Positions 16,986 through 25,073 of a stretch of 64,000 bases of DNA are shown here, one piece after another. A model generated the notes under the pieces. It saw only the letters and a program-made list of their open reading frames with translations. It had not been told where the DNA came from and ran no database searches. The stretch covers positions 496,001 through 560,000 of the forward strand of contig LAPX01000004.1 in the NCBI GenBank assembly GCA_001858525.1. Direction: 5' to 3'. Position numbers and translations under genes: made by a program. How positions within the stretch are numbered: position 1 is the first letter of the stretch; every line of letters starts with the position of its first letter. The DNA is from Vampirovibrio chlorellavorus. Lineage in GTDB: Bacteria > Cyanobacteriota > Vampirovibrionia > Vampirovibrionales > Vampirovibrionaceae.

Positions 16986-17870
16986 TCAAAGTCGACTGGG
17001 AAATCCATCCAGTTGATCGATCAGCGCGTTACAAAAGCGAGAGAGGTCTGCCTGTGTCAGATGAAAGGTCAGGTACTCGCTATTCAGGCGTTTGTCAGGC
17101 ATGCTGCCCAATTCACTCAAACTCAGTGCGCATTGGCACAGATTATCAGGCTGTAAAGTCATCTCAATGCTGAAAACCGGCTCTAAAAAATCGGAGCGAA
17201 AATGGGTGATTTCTCCCGTGGCTATTTTTTGGCAGGCATTCAGCCAGTCCTCAATTTCATGTCGCAGTAAAAAAGCACCCTTATAGACTTTGGAGGCGCC
17301 CTTATGGTGGGTCACCGCCTGACAGACCAGCCATTCATCATACCGGGAGCAGGGGAACTGTCCGGTTTCCCACTTCAATACCTCAAACTCAAGTCCATGC
17401 TGGCCATCACTGGCGCGCAATACCGCGGGAGGGACTTCAGCGGTCTGGGTGGTGCTTGGCAGAGAGGCCGCTGGAGAGGGGCAAGCCGCCGGTGTTGCCG
17501 TGTATAGCTTTTGCTTGGAAATCAGGGCTTGGGTTAAGGTACCCTCGCCAATTTTTTGAATACCGTACCAGGCTTCCACCCGACTGATGACTTTGCGGGC
17601 CTTCACCTGGGTTACGGTGGAACCAATACGAACCGTGGCTCCCACGGGGGTGGCCGCCAGATGCTTTAAATCGATGTGATAACCCACACTTTCCTCATCC
17701 GGTTCCAGATAAGGCAAGACATGCTGCCGGGCGGCCCATTCCATATGGTTCAGCATACTGGCCGTGGCGTAAAGCGGATGAATCACCTGCGCCCCAAACT
17801 GTGGGCGCATGGCGTCGGTCACCTGAACAGAAAATTCAAAGTGGTGCCCCACCTGCAAGCCGGGTCTCAT
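16986..17870 (-). CDS. FlK-like hot-dog thioesterase fused to an unknown C-terminal domain, 294 aa
   Basis: Residues 1-~120 match the fluoroacetyl-CoA thioesterase (FlK-like) hot-dog family: SVQVTDAMRPQF, YATASMLNHMEWA, and KHLAATPVGATVRI. Thr36, Glu44 and His70 have the same mutual spacing as the FlK catalytic triad. Residues ~165-294 form a separate strand-rich domain (LEFEVLKWETGQFPCSRYDEW, FSIEMTLQPDNLCQCALSL, YLTFHLTQADLSRF) that may be a WapI-type immunity/DUF fold; this is uncertain. The two are joined by an Ala/Pro/Ser linker. The ATG shares one base with the glcF stop (TAATG), so the gene is coupled to glycolate oxidase. Confidence 0.75.
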   Translation of the reverse strand: MRPGLQVGHHFEFSVQVTDAMRPQFGAQVIHPLYATASMLNHMEWAARQHVLPYLEPDEESVGYHIDLKHLAATPVGATVRIGSTVTQVKARKVISRVEAWYGIQKIGEGTLTQALISKQKLYTATPAACPSPAASLPSTTQTAEVPPAVLRASDGQHGLEFEVLKWETGQFPCSRYDEWLVCQAVTHHKGASKVYKGAFLLRHEIEDWLNACQKIATGEITHFRSDFLEPVFSIEMTLQPDNLCQCALSLSELGSMPDKRLNSEYLTFHLTQADLSRFCNALIDQLDGFPSRL

Positions 17871-19186
17871 TAGCGTTTTCCTTTGGGGCTAGTGCTGCTT
17901 TGTTGTGGGGAGCGATAGGCTTCCGCCAAAACCGAGATAGGGTGCCGGACTTGCATGGGCAAATGCTGCGTTTCAATGCCTTTTTGCAATTGCAACATGC
18001 AGCCAGGGTTCCCGGTGACCACGGTGCTGGCGCCATTGGCCTGACAGGCGGTGGTCAGATGCGCCATCTTCTCCTGCAAAATTTCTCCGCTCAGTTCCGG
18101 GTGCTCCAGATTAAAAATGCCAGCGCTGCCGCAGCAGGCTTCCATCTGGGTCAGGGGCACCAGTTCCACACCGGGCACTTGGGCCAGCAGATCCATGGGC
18201 TCCTGTTTAACTTTTTGCACATGATAAAGATGGCAAGCGGCATGATAGGTGATTTTTTCATGCAGGCCGTAATTCTTGAAGGGAGCCAGCGGCTTTTTGG
18301 CCAACAGAGCCATCACATCAATCAATTTTTCAGAAAACTCCGCAGCTTGGGGCGCAATGCTGGAATCACCGGCCAGCAGTTTGCCGTAGTCCTTCATGGT
18401 CGATCCGCAGCCCGCCGAGTTGACCACAATCCATTGGGGATGAATGCTCAGGGTTTTGGTAATGAGATCTTTGGCCCGCTCGCGGGTAATGTCAGTGTCT
18501 CCGGCGTGGTGGGCCAAGGCCCCGCAACAGCTCTGCTCCGGAATCACCACCCAGTAACCATTGGCGGCCAGCGCTTCAATGGTATCCCAGTGCACCGGAT
18601 TGTAAAAAATGTCCATCACGCAGCCGGTCAGCAAGGCCACGGTTTCCCCGGCGGAATTGCCAAAACCCATGCCGGGGGTGAGGGCTCGGCGGGCTGGAAT
18701 CTCGGGCAGTAAACTTTCCTGATGGGCCAGGGCTGGCGCTATCTTCAATAGGCCTAAACCCCGCACCAGCATTTGCAGTCCACTGCGCTGATACAGTCTC
18801 AAGAACCGCCCACCCCAGACCAGTAAACGATGGTTGGGCAACACCCGGCTGAACACAAACCGTTTGAGTCGGCGGCTCAGGCTGTGATCCCGTTGGGCCA
18901 AATCCTCCCGGGTGCTCAGCAAAATATTGCCGTACTGCACCGCAGACGGGCAGACCGTTTCGCAGCCATGGCAGGCCAGACATTGATCCAGATGGGGTTT
19001 AACCGCCTCTGGTTCCAGTTGGCCTTCCAGCAGTTTTTTCATCAGGTACAAACGCCCACGAGGCGATTCCGCTTCTGAGCCGGTGGCCTGATAGGTGGGG
19101 CAAGCTGGCAGGCAAATACCGCAGTGGATACAAGCCTTGAGCTTGTCCAGTTCCAGTTGCAGATGTGGCAGGGGTGTTTGGCTCAT
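17870..19186 (-). CDS. glcF: Glycolate oxidase iron-sulfur subunit GlcF
   Basis: Electron-transfer subunit of the membrane-associated glycolate dehydrogenase that oxidises glycolate to glyoxylate. It has two 4Fe-4S motifs in the N-terminal quarter (CIHCGICLPACP and CLACHGCETVCP) and two CCG domains (PEQSCCGALAHHAGD and MEACCGSAGIFNLE), as expected. Length 438 aa is normal. I chose the ATG at 19186 (GAGAGG upstream) over a TTG at 19198. It is the third gene of glcD-glcE-glcF and overlaps the thioesterase gene by one base. Confidence 0.95.
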   Translation of the reverse strand: MSQTPLPHLQLELDKLKACIHCGICLPACPTYQATGSEAESPRGRLYLMKKLLEGQLEPEAVKPHLDQCLACHGCETVCPSAVQYGNILLSTREDLAQRDHSLSRRLKRFVFSRVLPNHRLLVWGGRFLRLYQRSGLQMLVRGLGLLKIAPALAHQESLLPEIPARRALTPGMGFGNSAGETVALLTGCVMDIFYNPVHWDTIEALAANGYWVVIPEQSCCGALAHHAGDTDITRERAKDLITKTLSIHPQWIVVNSAGCGSTMKDYGKLLAGDSSIAPQAAEFSEKLIDVMALLAKKPLAPFKNYGLHEKITYHAACHLYHVQKVKQEPMDLLAQVPGVELVPLTQMEACCGSAGIFNLEHPELSGEILQEKMAHLTTACQANGASTVVTGNPGCMLQLQKGIETQHLPMQVRHPISVLAEAYRSPQQSSTSPKGKR

Positions 19187-19218
19187 ACGGCCTCTCAATA
19201 CCTGGGCTGGGAGTCAGA

Positions 19219-20460
19219 TCAGGTTAAGGGTAACTGGGGCGCAAATAGGATGTTACTGGGATCATAGCTGTTTTTTAAACGCCGGAGCAAGTCCCGCACC
19301 GCATCATCCTGCGGCAAGTTGGCGTCGGCGTAAAGCCTCATGGCTTCCGAAGCGTTGGTCACATCGCCGGGAGCGATTTGCCTGATTTGCAGAAAGCCCT
19401 GATGGGCCTCTGCCTGCTCTTTTAAATAGCGCAAAGCGGCGAAGGGAAGCTGATCGGCAAACAGGTAAACCAGTCCGGCAGGCGGGCGCACTTGAATCCG
19501 CATGGCGCCAAGAGAGGGTTGCTTACTGACCTGACTCACAAAGCCCTGCCATTGGCTCAGGGGAAAGGCCGCTTCCAGAATGGTTTGCTGAGTTGGGAAT
19601 TGTTGCAGATCAAACAGCAAGGCCTCTCCGCTGCGGGTGTCCAGCACTGTGGGAGAACCGACAAACTGTCCTGACAAGCTCGAGGCCTGAGCCTTCACAA
19701 TGGCCTCATCTCCGGCCAGTTCAATCAGCAAGCGCCACTGGCCCTGATCCTGCTCCTGAAACAGTTCGCACACGCTGAGGGCCAGACTGCTGGAAAGCAC
19801 TTGCTCCACCAGAGTAAAAGCACTGTTCAAAGAATCTGGCGACAAGCACCATTGCTGGCGTGTTTCAGGCAGGGCGGCCAGCTTGAGGGTCACGGAAGTC
19901 AGCACCCCGAATTGATGGTAGCCGCCAATGTGCAGCTTGGCCAAATCGTAGCCGGTCACGTTTTTAACCACGTCCGCCCCGCTGATGGTCACTTGCCCAT
20001 CCGGCGTGGCTAGTTCCGCCTTTAAGACATAGTCCCGTGGATAACCCCGCAAGCCGGTTTGTAGAGCTGGGCGTTCCTCCGCCAGAATTTGTCCAAGGGT
20101 CAGGCTGGGTGGATAGCTGAGCGGCAAGGTCTGCCGGTGCGGGGCCACGGTGGCCAGCAATTCCCGATAGGTCATGCCGCATTCCACCTGAATGATGAAA
20201 TCGGCCACGGAATGCTGACGTACCTGATTCAGGGCGGCGCAATCCAGCCACAGGGACTCGGGCAGTAAGGTGGCATCCGCTGGAGTCATGGCCACTGGCT
20301 TATTCTGAGACTGAGCCCACTGCAAGAGCTTGGCCACCTGAGAGGCCTTCGTTGGGGTGAGCCTGAAGCCACTGCGGCCTTCAAATTCCCAAGGGCAGGC
20401 CAAGCCCATTTGCTGAAGGGCTTGGAGGCTTTGCACGGTTTCTGAGGTCTTTAAATCCAT
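19219..20460 (-). CDS. glcE: Glycolate oxidase FAD-binding subunit GlcE
   Basis: A 413-residue FAD_binding_4 protein that partners GlcD. The FAD-binding domain has GFRLTPTKASQVAKLLQW, IIQVECGMTYRELLATV, SYPPSLTLGQILAEERPALQTGLRGYPRDYVL and SGADVVKNVTGYDLAKLHIGG, all typical of GlcE. The C-terminal part ends in DAVRDLLRRLKNSYDPSNIL. The ATG at 20460 is preceded by GGGAGG and lies inside the end of glcD (10-base overlap). The longer frame to 20550 is simply the overlap with glcD. Confidence 0.95.
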   Translation of the reverse strand: MDLKTSETVQSLQALQQMGLACPWEFEGRSGFRLTPTKASQVAKLLQWAQSQNKPVAMTPADATLLPESLWLDCAALNQVRQHSVADFIIQVECGMTYRELLATVAPHRQTLPLSYPPSLTLGQILAEERPALQTGLRGYPRDYVLKAELATPDGQVTISGADVVKNVTGYDLAKLHIGGYHQFGVLTSVTLKLAALPETRQQWCLSPDSLNSAFTLVEQVLSSSLALSVCELFQEQDQGQWRLLIELAGDEAIVKAQASSLSGQFVGSPTVLDTRSGEALLFDLQQFPTQQTILEAAFPLSQWQGFVSQVSKQPSLGAMRIQVRPPAGLVYLFADQLPFAALRYLKEQAEAHQGFLQIRQIAPGDVTNASEAMRLYADANLPQDDAVRDLLRRLKNSYDPSNILFAPQLPLT

Positions 20461-21896
20461 AAACCCTCCCCGGTCAGCAAGGCCGGACTGATGGCATGGC
20501 GGGCTTCGCCGCAGGCCGTGCGCATGGGGAAAATTTTCTCCGGGTTGCACAGCCCCAAGGGATCCACGGTGCGTTTGAGCTGCCGCATTTTTTCCAGCGA
20601 TTCCGGGGAAAATTGCAGGGGCATCAACTCTGATTTTTCAATGCCAATGCCATGCTCACCGCTTAAAGCGCCGCCCACCGCCAGACAAGCCTGTAAAATT
20701 TCCTCACCCGCTTGCATGGCCCGGCGCACCTGATCGGGAATGTCCGGATCAAACAGTACATGCGGGTGCAAGTTGCCATCGCCCGCATGGAACACGTTGC
20801 AGATAATGACCTCGTAGCGCTCGGCCACGGCGTAAATTTTTTCCAGCAGGTTCACCAACTGGCTGCGGGGAATGACTGTGTCATTCAGATAAAAGGCCGG
20901 GGCATAACGCCCATAAGCGGCCACTGTGGCTTTACGAGCTTTCCACAGGGCCAGGCGCTCGGCTTCGGTTTCACCGGTGCGTACCTGGCTAACCCGGTGA
21001 TCTTCCAGAATGGACAGTAACTTTTTTTCATCCTGCAACACCTGGGCGGCGGGACCATCCAGTTCAATCAGCAACACCGCTTCCGCGTCTTCCGGAAAGC
21101 CCACCTGAAAGGCCTGATTGACGGCGGTGACCGTGAAGGCATCCATAAACTCCAGCGCTGAAGGCACCAAGCCGCTGCGGATAATTCTGGCCACCGTGCC
21201 CCCGGCATCGGCAACACTGTCAAAAGCGGCCAGATAGACCCGTACTTTTTCCGGCACCGGCGTTATTTTTACAATGGCCTGGGTGATGATGCCCAAAGTG
21301 CCTTCGGAGCCCACCATTAGGCCCACCAGATTGGGGCCATGGCTGCGGCGGTTCTGGCTGCCAATCCAGGTCAGCGATCCGTCGGGCAAGACCATTTGCA
21401 GGGCCAGGACGTGATCGGTGGTGACCCCGTATTTAATACAGTGGATGCCCCCAGCGTTTTCGGCGATATTACCGCCTAAGGTACATGCGCTTTGCGAGGA
21501 TGGATCGGGAGCGTAAAACAGGCCGTAAGGCTTTAAGGCGGTGTTCAGGCTGGCGTTGATCACCCCCACTTCCACAGTGGCCGTTCGGTTGGGCACATCG
21601 ATTGCCACAATGCGGCTCAGGCGGTTCAGCCCGATTTGCACCCCACCTTGCATGGGCAAGGCTCCCCCGGATAAGCCGGTGCCAGCGCCCCTGGCCGTAT
21701 AAGGAACCCCCGCCTGAATACAGGCCTGAACCACTTGGGCCACTTCTTCAGGGGTTTTAGGGAGGGCCACTATGTCCGGTTTTTTTTGAATCAGGGTGCA
21801 AGCATCACACTCGTAAGCCATCAATTCTTCGGGTTGATCCAGAACATATCTGGCCCCCAAAATACTGCGGAGGGTGTAAACCAAGGCTTGCGACAT
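20451..21896 (-). CDS. glcD: Glycolate oxidase subunit GlcD (FAD-linked)
   Basis: Catalytic flavoprotein of glycolate dehydrogenase, 481 residues. It shows the FAD-binding signatures TARGAGTGLSGGALP, TLGGNIAENAGGIHCIKYG and VGSEGTLGIITQ, plus the C-terminal NVFHAGDGNLHPHVLFD and GGALSGEHGIG histidine motifs. It is the first gene of the glcD-E-F-thioesterase unit. Glycolate is a major product excreted by photosynthetic organisms, so this operon fits a life near or on algae; that is inference. Confidence 0.96.
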   Translation of the reverse strand: MSQALVYTLRSILGARYVLDQPEELMAYECDACTLIQKKPDIVALPKTPEEVAQVVQACIQAGVPYTARGAGTGLSGGALPMQGGVQIGLNRLSRIVAIDVPNRTATVEVGVINASLNTALKPYGLFYAPDPSSQSACTLGGNIAENAGGIHCIKYGVTTDHVLALQMVLPDGSLTWIGSQNRRSHGPNLVGLMVGSEGTLGIITQAIVKITPVPEKVRVYLAAFDSVADAGGTVARIIRSGLVPSALEFMDAFTVTAVNQAFQVGFPEDAEAVLLIELDGPAAQVLQDEKKLLSILEDHRVSQVRTGETEAERLALWKARKATVAAYGRYAPAFYLNDTVIPRSQLVNLLEKIYAVAERYEVIICNVFHAGDGNLHPHVLFDPDIPDQVRRAMQAGEEILQACLAVGGALSGEHGIGIEKSELMPLQFSPESLEKMRQLKRTVDPLGLCNPEKIFPMRTACGEARHAISPALLTGEGLWI

Positions 21897-21907
21897 GGTG
21901 AAAAATC

Positions 21908-22120
21908 TCAGGATTTGAACAGGGCTTGATCGTTGGAAGGTTCATCCACATCAGGGGGCAAAACACGCTTGCGATCCTGATCGGACTTGGCAAACAGGCG
22001 GCAATCCAGAAATCCGGCAAACCAGCCTAGACCCAGTAAAACCATCCAGCCATACTGATCGGGCGGATGACCGGTGCCTAATAAAGCGGCAATTCCTAAG
22101 CAAAGCAATATAAAAAACAT
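21908..22120 (-). CDS. Small membrane protein, 70 aa
   Basis: Two predicted membrane helices (FFILLCLGIAALLGTG and YGWMVLLGLGWFAGFLDCRLF) separated by a short polar loop, then a charged C-terminal tail (DQDRKRVLPPDVDEP). Not recognised. It lies 11 bases upstream of glcD on the same strand and may be the first gene of that transcript. Confidence 0.6.
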   Translation of the reverse strand: MFFILLCLGIAALLGTGHPPDQYGWMVLLGLGWFAGFLDCRLFAKSDQDRKRVLPPDVDEPSNDQALFKS

Positions 22121-22237
22121 ACTGCTATTGTAGCTTTAAAAGGGACCGATGCAAATGTCGATTCCCCCGATCAGGCTTTCCTTCCATTGCCAAAATCCGC
22201 TAGAGTAGAAGGGTTCCCAATCATTGATTTTTAACCG

Positions 22238-22831
22238 ATGTCTGATTTGACCGACGCCAGCAATTTGCCCTGTACGGCGCATCCGCAAACGCTGACCCGC
22301 TTGCGCTGTACCGAGTGCGAAACCCCCATTTGCCCCCGGTGCATGGTGATGTATGAGGTGGGCTTTAAATGTCCGACTTGCGCCCGAAAGCGCCCCAATA
22401 GCCTTGAGCAAGTAAAGGCCAAACAGTGGTTGGCCGGGGGCTTCAGCAGTGTGGGTCTCGGTTGGCTATATGGCTGGTTGCATCCCGTTTTAATGAGTGT
22501 GGGGTTGTTGTGGTTTTTTGGACTGCCGATACTGGCCGTATTGGTGGCGTATGCTTTGGGCAAGCAGGCGGGTTCGCTGGCCCATCGTGCAGCCGGCTAC
22601 AAACGCCATCGGGGGTTGGCTTGGCTGGCTTTCAGCGGGGCTATTTTGGGGGCTTTGCTAGCCGCCCCCATTCAATCAGAATGGTGGATGCTGTGGACGG
22701 TTCTCAGCACCGCCTCCAACGATCCGGCTGTTTCAGGCACCTCCAGCACCTTGTATGTGCTGGGGCAAGGCTTGCGGCTGTTGGGCCTGTTTGGCTTTTT
22801 ACGGGGATTCCGTCAGGCTTTTCGGGTTTAA
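22238..22831 (+). CDS. Membrane protein with N-terminal B-box zinc finger, 197 aa
   Basis: Residues ~10-48 form a B-box-type zinc-binding domain: CTAHPQTLTRLRCTECETP followed by CPRCMVMYEVGFKCPTCA, with Cys/His ligands in the right order. The remainder holds three to four hydrophobic segments (GLGWLYGWLHPVLMSVGLLWFFGLP, AGAILGALLAAPI and a C-terminal one). B-box-plus-membrane architectures occur in bacterial rhomboid-like and DUF proteins; no catalytic Ser/His pair is visible here. Function unknown. Its stop overlaps the convergent mutY by 4 bases. Confidence 0.75.
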   Translation: MSDLTDASNLPCTAHPQTLTRLRCTECETPICPRCMVMYEVGFKCPTCARKRPNSLEQVKAKQWLAGGFSSVGLGWLYGWLHPVLMSVGLLWFFGLPILAVLVAYALGKQAGSLAHRAAGYKRHRGLAWLAFSGAILGALLAAPIQSEWWMLWTVLSTASNDPAVSGTSSTLYVLGQGLRLLGLFGFLRGFRQAFRV

Positions 22832-23964
22832 ACAGACTGGGGCTGATTGGTTTGCCATTCGGTCAGCATTTTTTCCAGTACCGTTTTATTGGCCTTGGGA
22901 AAGGCGTATTGGGGTAATTCATCGGGGGTGACCCAGCGCCAAGCTTGAGCCGCTTTGGGCTGCAAATCGCCACTGATGTATTGGCAATGATAAGCGTGCA
23001 AGGTGATTTTAAAATGGGTGTAGGCGTGTTTCACCGTTGTAATCAATTCGCCCACTTGCACATTAATGCCCAGCTCTTCCTCAATTTCTCGCAAGACCGT
23101 ATCAGTCAGAGTCTCTCCAGCCTCCTGCTTGCCACCAGGAAATTCCCACAGGCCACCCAGCAAGCCGCCTTCCGGACGCTGCTGAATAAACACCTGATTG
23201 TCTTTCCAAATCACCCCCACGGCAATGGTATGGTGCGGCGTTTTGGCCTTGGCCGCTTTTACCGGACGATCATGTTGAGTGCCTACATCGCAGGCCTGAC
23301 AAAAGGATTTAACCGGGCATAGCAAACAACGGGGGTTTTGCGGTAGACACACCGTGGCCCCCAATTCCATAATGGCCTGATTGTATAAATGGGGTTCCTC
23401 GCTTTCCGAGAGCAATGTCTCCGAGGCCTGCCACATTTGGTTGATGACGGCGGTTTGCTGAACATCCTGATCAATATCAAAAATGCGGCTGATCACCCGC
23501 TTGACGTTGCCATCTAATAAAGGATGTTTTTGCCCGTAAGCAAAAGTCAAAATGGCGCCCGCGGTACTGCGACCAATGCCGGGCAAGGCTTCCACTTCTT
23601 CTAAGGTGTTGGGGAAAATACCGTTGTGTTTTTCCATAATCTGTTGGGCCGCTTTTTGCAGATTGCGACAGCGGGCGTAATAGCCCAGGCCCTCCCACAG
23701 TTTCATGACGTCATCTGGCGGGGCTTGGGCCAAGGCCTGAATGGTAGGATATTGGGCCAAAAAACGTCGGTAGTAATCCAGTACGGTTTTCACCTGGGTT
23801 TGTTGCAGCATGATTTCTGACAGCCAGATGGCATACGGATCGGTGGTGTCCCGCCAGGGTAGCTCTCGATGATCCGCTTTGTACCAATCCGTTAAGGCTT
23901 GGGCGAATCCTGTTTTTAAACAAGGCGGGTTGACTTGGGAATGCATTGAAAACAACCGTTTCAT
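22828..23964 (-). CDS. mutY: A/G-specific adenine glycosylase MutY
   Basis: Removes adenine mispaired with 8-oxoguanine. The 378-residue protein has the HhH-GPD core with LPWRDTTDPYAIWLSEIMLQQTQV (read in parts) carrying the catalytic Glu, the helix-hairpin-helix LPGIGRSTAGAIL, the catalytic Asp in LLDGNVKRV, and the 4Fe-4S ligand set C-X6-C-X2-C-X5-C (CLPQNPRC, LLC, PVKSFC). A C-terminal NUDIX-like 8-oxoG recognition domain follows (GGLLGGLWEFPGGKQEAGET, REIEEELGI). No strong ribosome-binding site before 23964; a second ATG at 23946 is possible. Confidence 0.96.
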   Translation of the reverse strand: MKRLFSMHSQVNPPCLKTGFAQALTDWYKADHRELPWRDTTDPYAIWLSEIMLQQTQVKTVLDYYRRFLAQYPTIQALAQAPPDDVMKLWEGLGYYARCRNLQKAAQQIMEKHNGIFPNTLEEVEALPGIGRSTAGAILTFAYGQKHPLLDGNVKRVISRIFDIDQDVQQTAVINQMWQASETLLSESEEPHLYNQAIMELGATVCLPQNPRCLLCPVKSFCQACDVGTQHDRPVKAAKAKTPHHTIAVGVIWKDNQVFIQQRPEGGLLGGLWEFPGGKQEAGETLTDTVLREIEEELGINVQVGELITTVKHAYTHFKITLHAYHCQYISGDLQPKAAQAWRWVTPDELPQYAFPKANKTVLEKMLTEWQTNQPQSV

Positions 23965-24063
23965 ACAGAGACAATTCGCGAAGCGTAAAGCATGCAGGCA
24001 AGTTTACTCAGGTTCATCATAGTGTTGAAAAGGGCTTTGGCAAGTGTTTTAACAATTGGCAAC

Positions 24064-24112
24064 AAAAGGCAATTAGAACCATTTGATTGTTTTTATTTTA
24101 TCAAGTAAGCGT
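24064..24112 (+). repeat. Upstream element of collagen-like gene, copy 1
   Basis: A 49-base AT-rich block with AAAAGGCAATT, six variable bases, CATTTGATTG, a TTTTTATTTT run and TAAGCGT. A near-identical block lies at 24794-24840 before the second collagen-like gene. It sits ~100 bases before the ATG at 24215 and is a candidate promoter/operator. Confidence 0.65.
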
Positions 24113-24214
24113 AAATTAAGAAATTTTTAGCAGGTCGTTATTAAAGTATTTAATTTTATTTCTTGAGAGTTGATTTGAAATTTTAGAGAGAGCGCAAATT
24201 AAGGAGAAAGATTG

Positions 24215-24676
24215 ATGGCTTCATTAGGTTTAGGTGCAGGTCTTGGCGGTTATTCACCTTATGCTGCATTACGTCCCCCTGTTTATCCATTAGCGGCTGA
24301 TGCGGCCGGACTGGGTGGAGTAGGCTCCACTGGTTTACTCGGTGGTTTAGGTGGAGCAGGTTCTGCCAGTTTATTGGGTGGGGCTCCCGCCGCAAGTCCT
24401 TTGAGTGCGGGAAGCGCTTTGGCGGGTCCTGGTGCCGCTGGTGGCGGCGATTCAATGGTTCAGTTAATGTCTGCAGTAGTTCAATTAATACAAGCTTGTA
24501 TGACCCTGATGTCAGGTGGTGCGGCAGGGGCCAGTCCGTTTGGTGGTGCACTGGATGGTGCTAAACCTGGTGCTCCGGGTGCGCCTACTGGTGCTACGGG
24601 TAATACCGGAAATACCGGTGCTGCAGCAAAACCGCCCGCAGCGGCTGCCGGTGGTGGCGGTGGTGGTGGCTACTAG
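24215..24676 (+). CDS. Gly/Ala-rich collagen-like protein 1, 153 aa
   Basis: A low-complexity protein: an N-terminal Gly/Leu/Ala-rich region, a Met-rich hydrophobic helix (MVQLMSAVVQLIQACMTLM, residues ~80-100), a conserved GASPFGGAL, then GAPTGATGNTGNTG collagen-type G-X-Y triplets, and a tail of Ala/Pro then eight glycines. The protein at 25074 has the same helix-GASPF-collagen arrangement at its C-terminus, so they are paralogues. No signal peptide is visible. A strong AAGGAGA lies 8 bases upstream of the ATG. Function unknown; surface or extracellular fibres are a guess from the composition. Confidence 0.75.
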   Translation: MASLGLGAGLGGYSPYAALRPPVYPLAADAAGLGGVGSTGLLGGLGGAGSASLLGGAPAASPLSAGSALAGPGAAGGGDSMVQLMSAVVQLIQACMTLMSGGAAGASPFGGALDGAKPGAPGAPTGATGNTGNTGAAAKPPAAAAGGGGGGGY

Positions 24677-24710
24677 GCCTCTTCTGTTCCGCAAAACCGC
24701 CTAAATTTAG

Positions 24711-24740
24711 AAAGCAGTCCTATTTTAGGGCTGCTTTTTA
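24711..24740 (+). terminator. Rho-independent terminator after collagen-like gene 1
   Basis: A 12-bp stem AAAGCAGTCCTA/TAGGGCTGCTTT with one G-T pair and a TTT loop, followed by TTA and a second T-run (GATGTTTTTT). It lies 35 bases after the stop. Confidence 0.85.
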
Positions 24741-25073
24741 GATGTTTTTTATTGAGTAGAAATTTTGCTTAAAATTTATAGAAATTAATTAAAAAAAGGC
24801 AATTCCTGGCATTTGAATGTTTTTATTTTGATATAAGCGTGGTGTCAATGTATCCCATCCAGCATTTGTCCGATGCGCGGAGTGCATTGACCGTAATGAG
24901 AGAGTTAATTGATTTTTAGATTTGAATTAAAAACACAGTCAATAAGATGAGTTTGAAAAGTATCAGGAATTCTTAGCCCCTTGGTTTGAATGAGTCGAAT
25001 AACAGAATTTAATTTATTTCTAGTTTAGATCCAGTTTTTGAAAGAGATGAGCGCAAATTAGGAGAGTTAATCA
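24741..25073. other. AT-rich leader region of collagen-like gene 2
   Basis: No gene seen. It contains copy 2 of the upstream element and an AT-rich 5' leader. The last 25 bases carry AGCGCAAATTAGGAG, closely matching AGCGCAAATTAAGGAG before collagen-like gene 1. Confidence 0.45.
24794..24840 (+). repeat. Upstream element of collagen-like gene, copy 2
   Basis: Matches copy 1 (24064-24112) over its whole length apart from a six-base variable block, one A/T change and two or three missing bases before TAAGCGT. It lies 233 bases before the ATG at 25074 and just after the terminator of gene 1, as expected for an independent promoter region. Confidence 0.65.

Noticed and set aside
17801-18712. Long plus-strand frame of 303 codons
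   Set aside because: Entirely antisense to glcF and the thioesterase; His/Gln/Gly-rich composition typical of a shadow frame.
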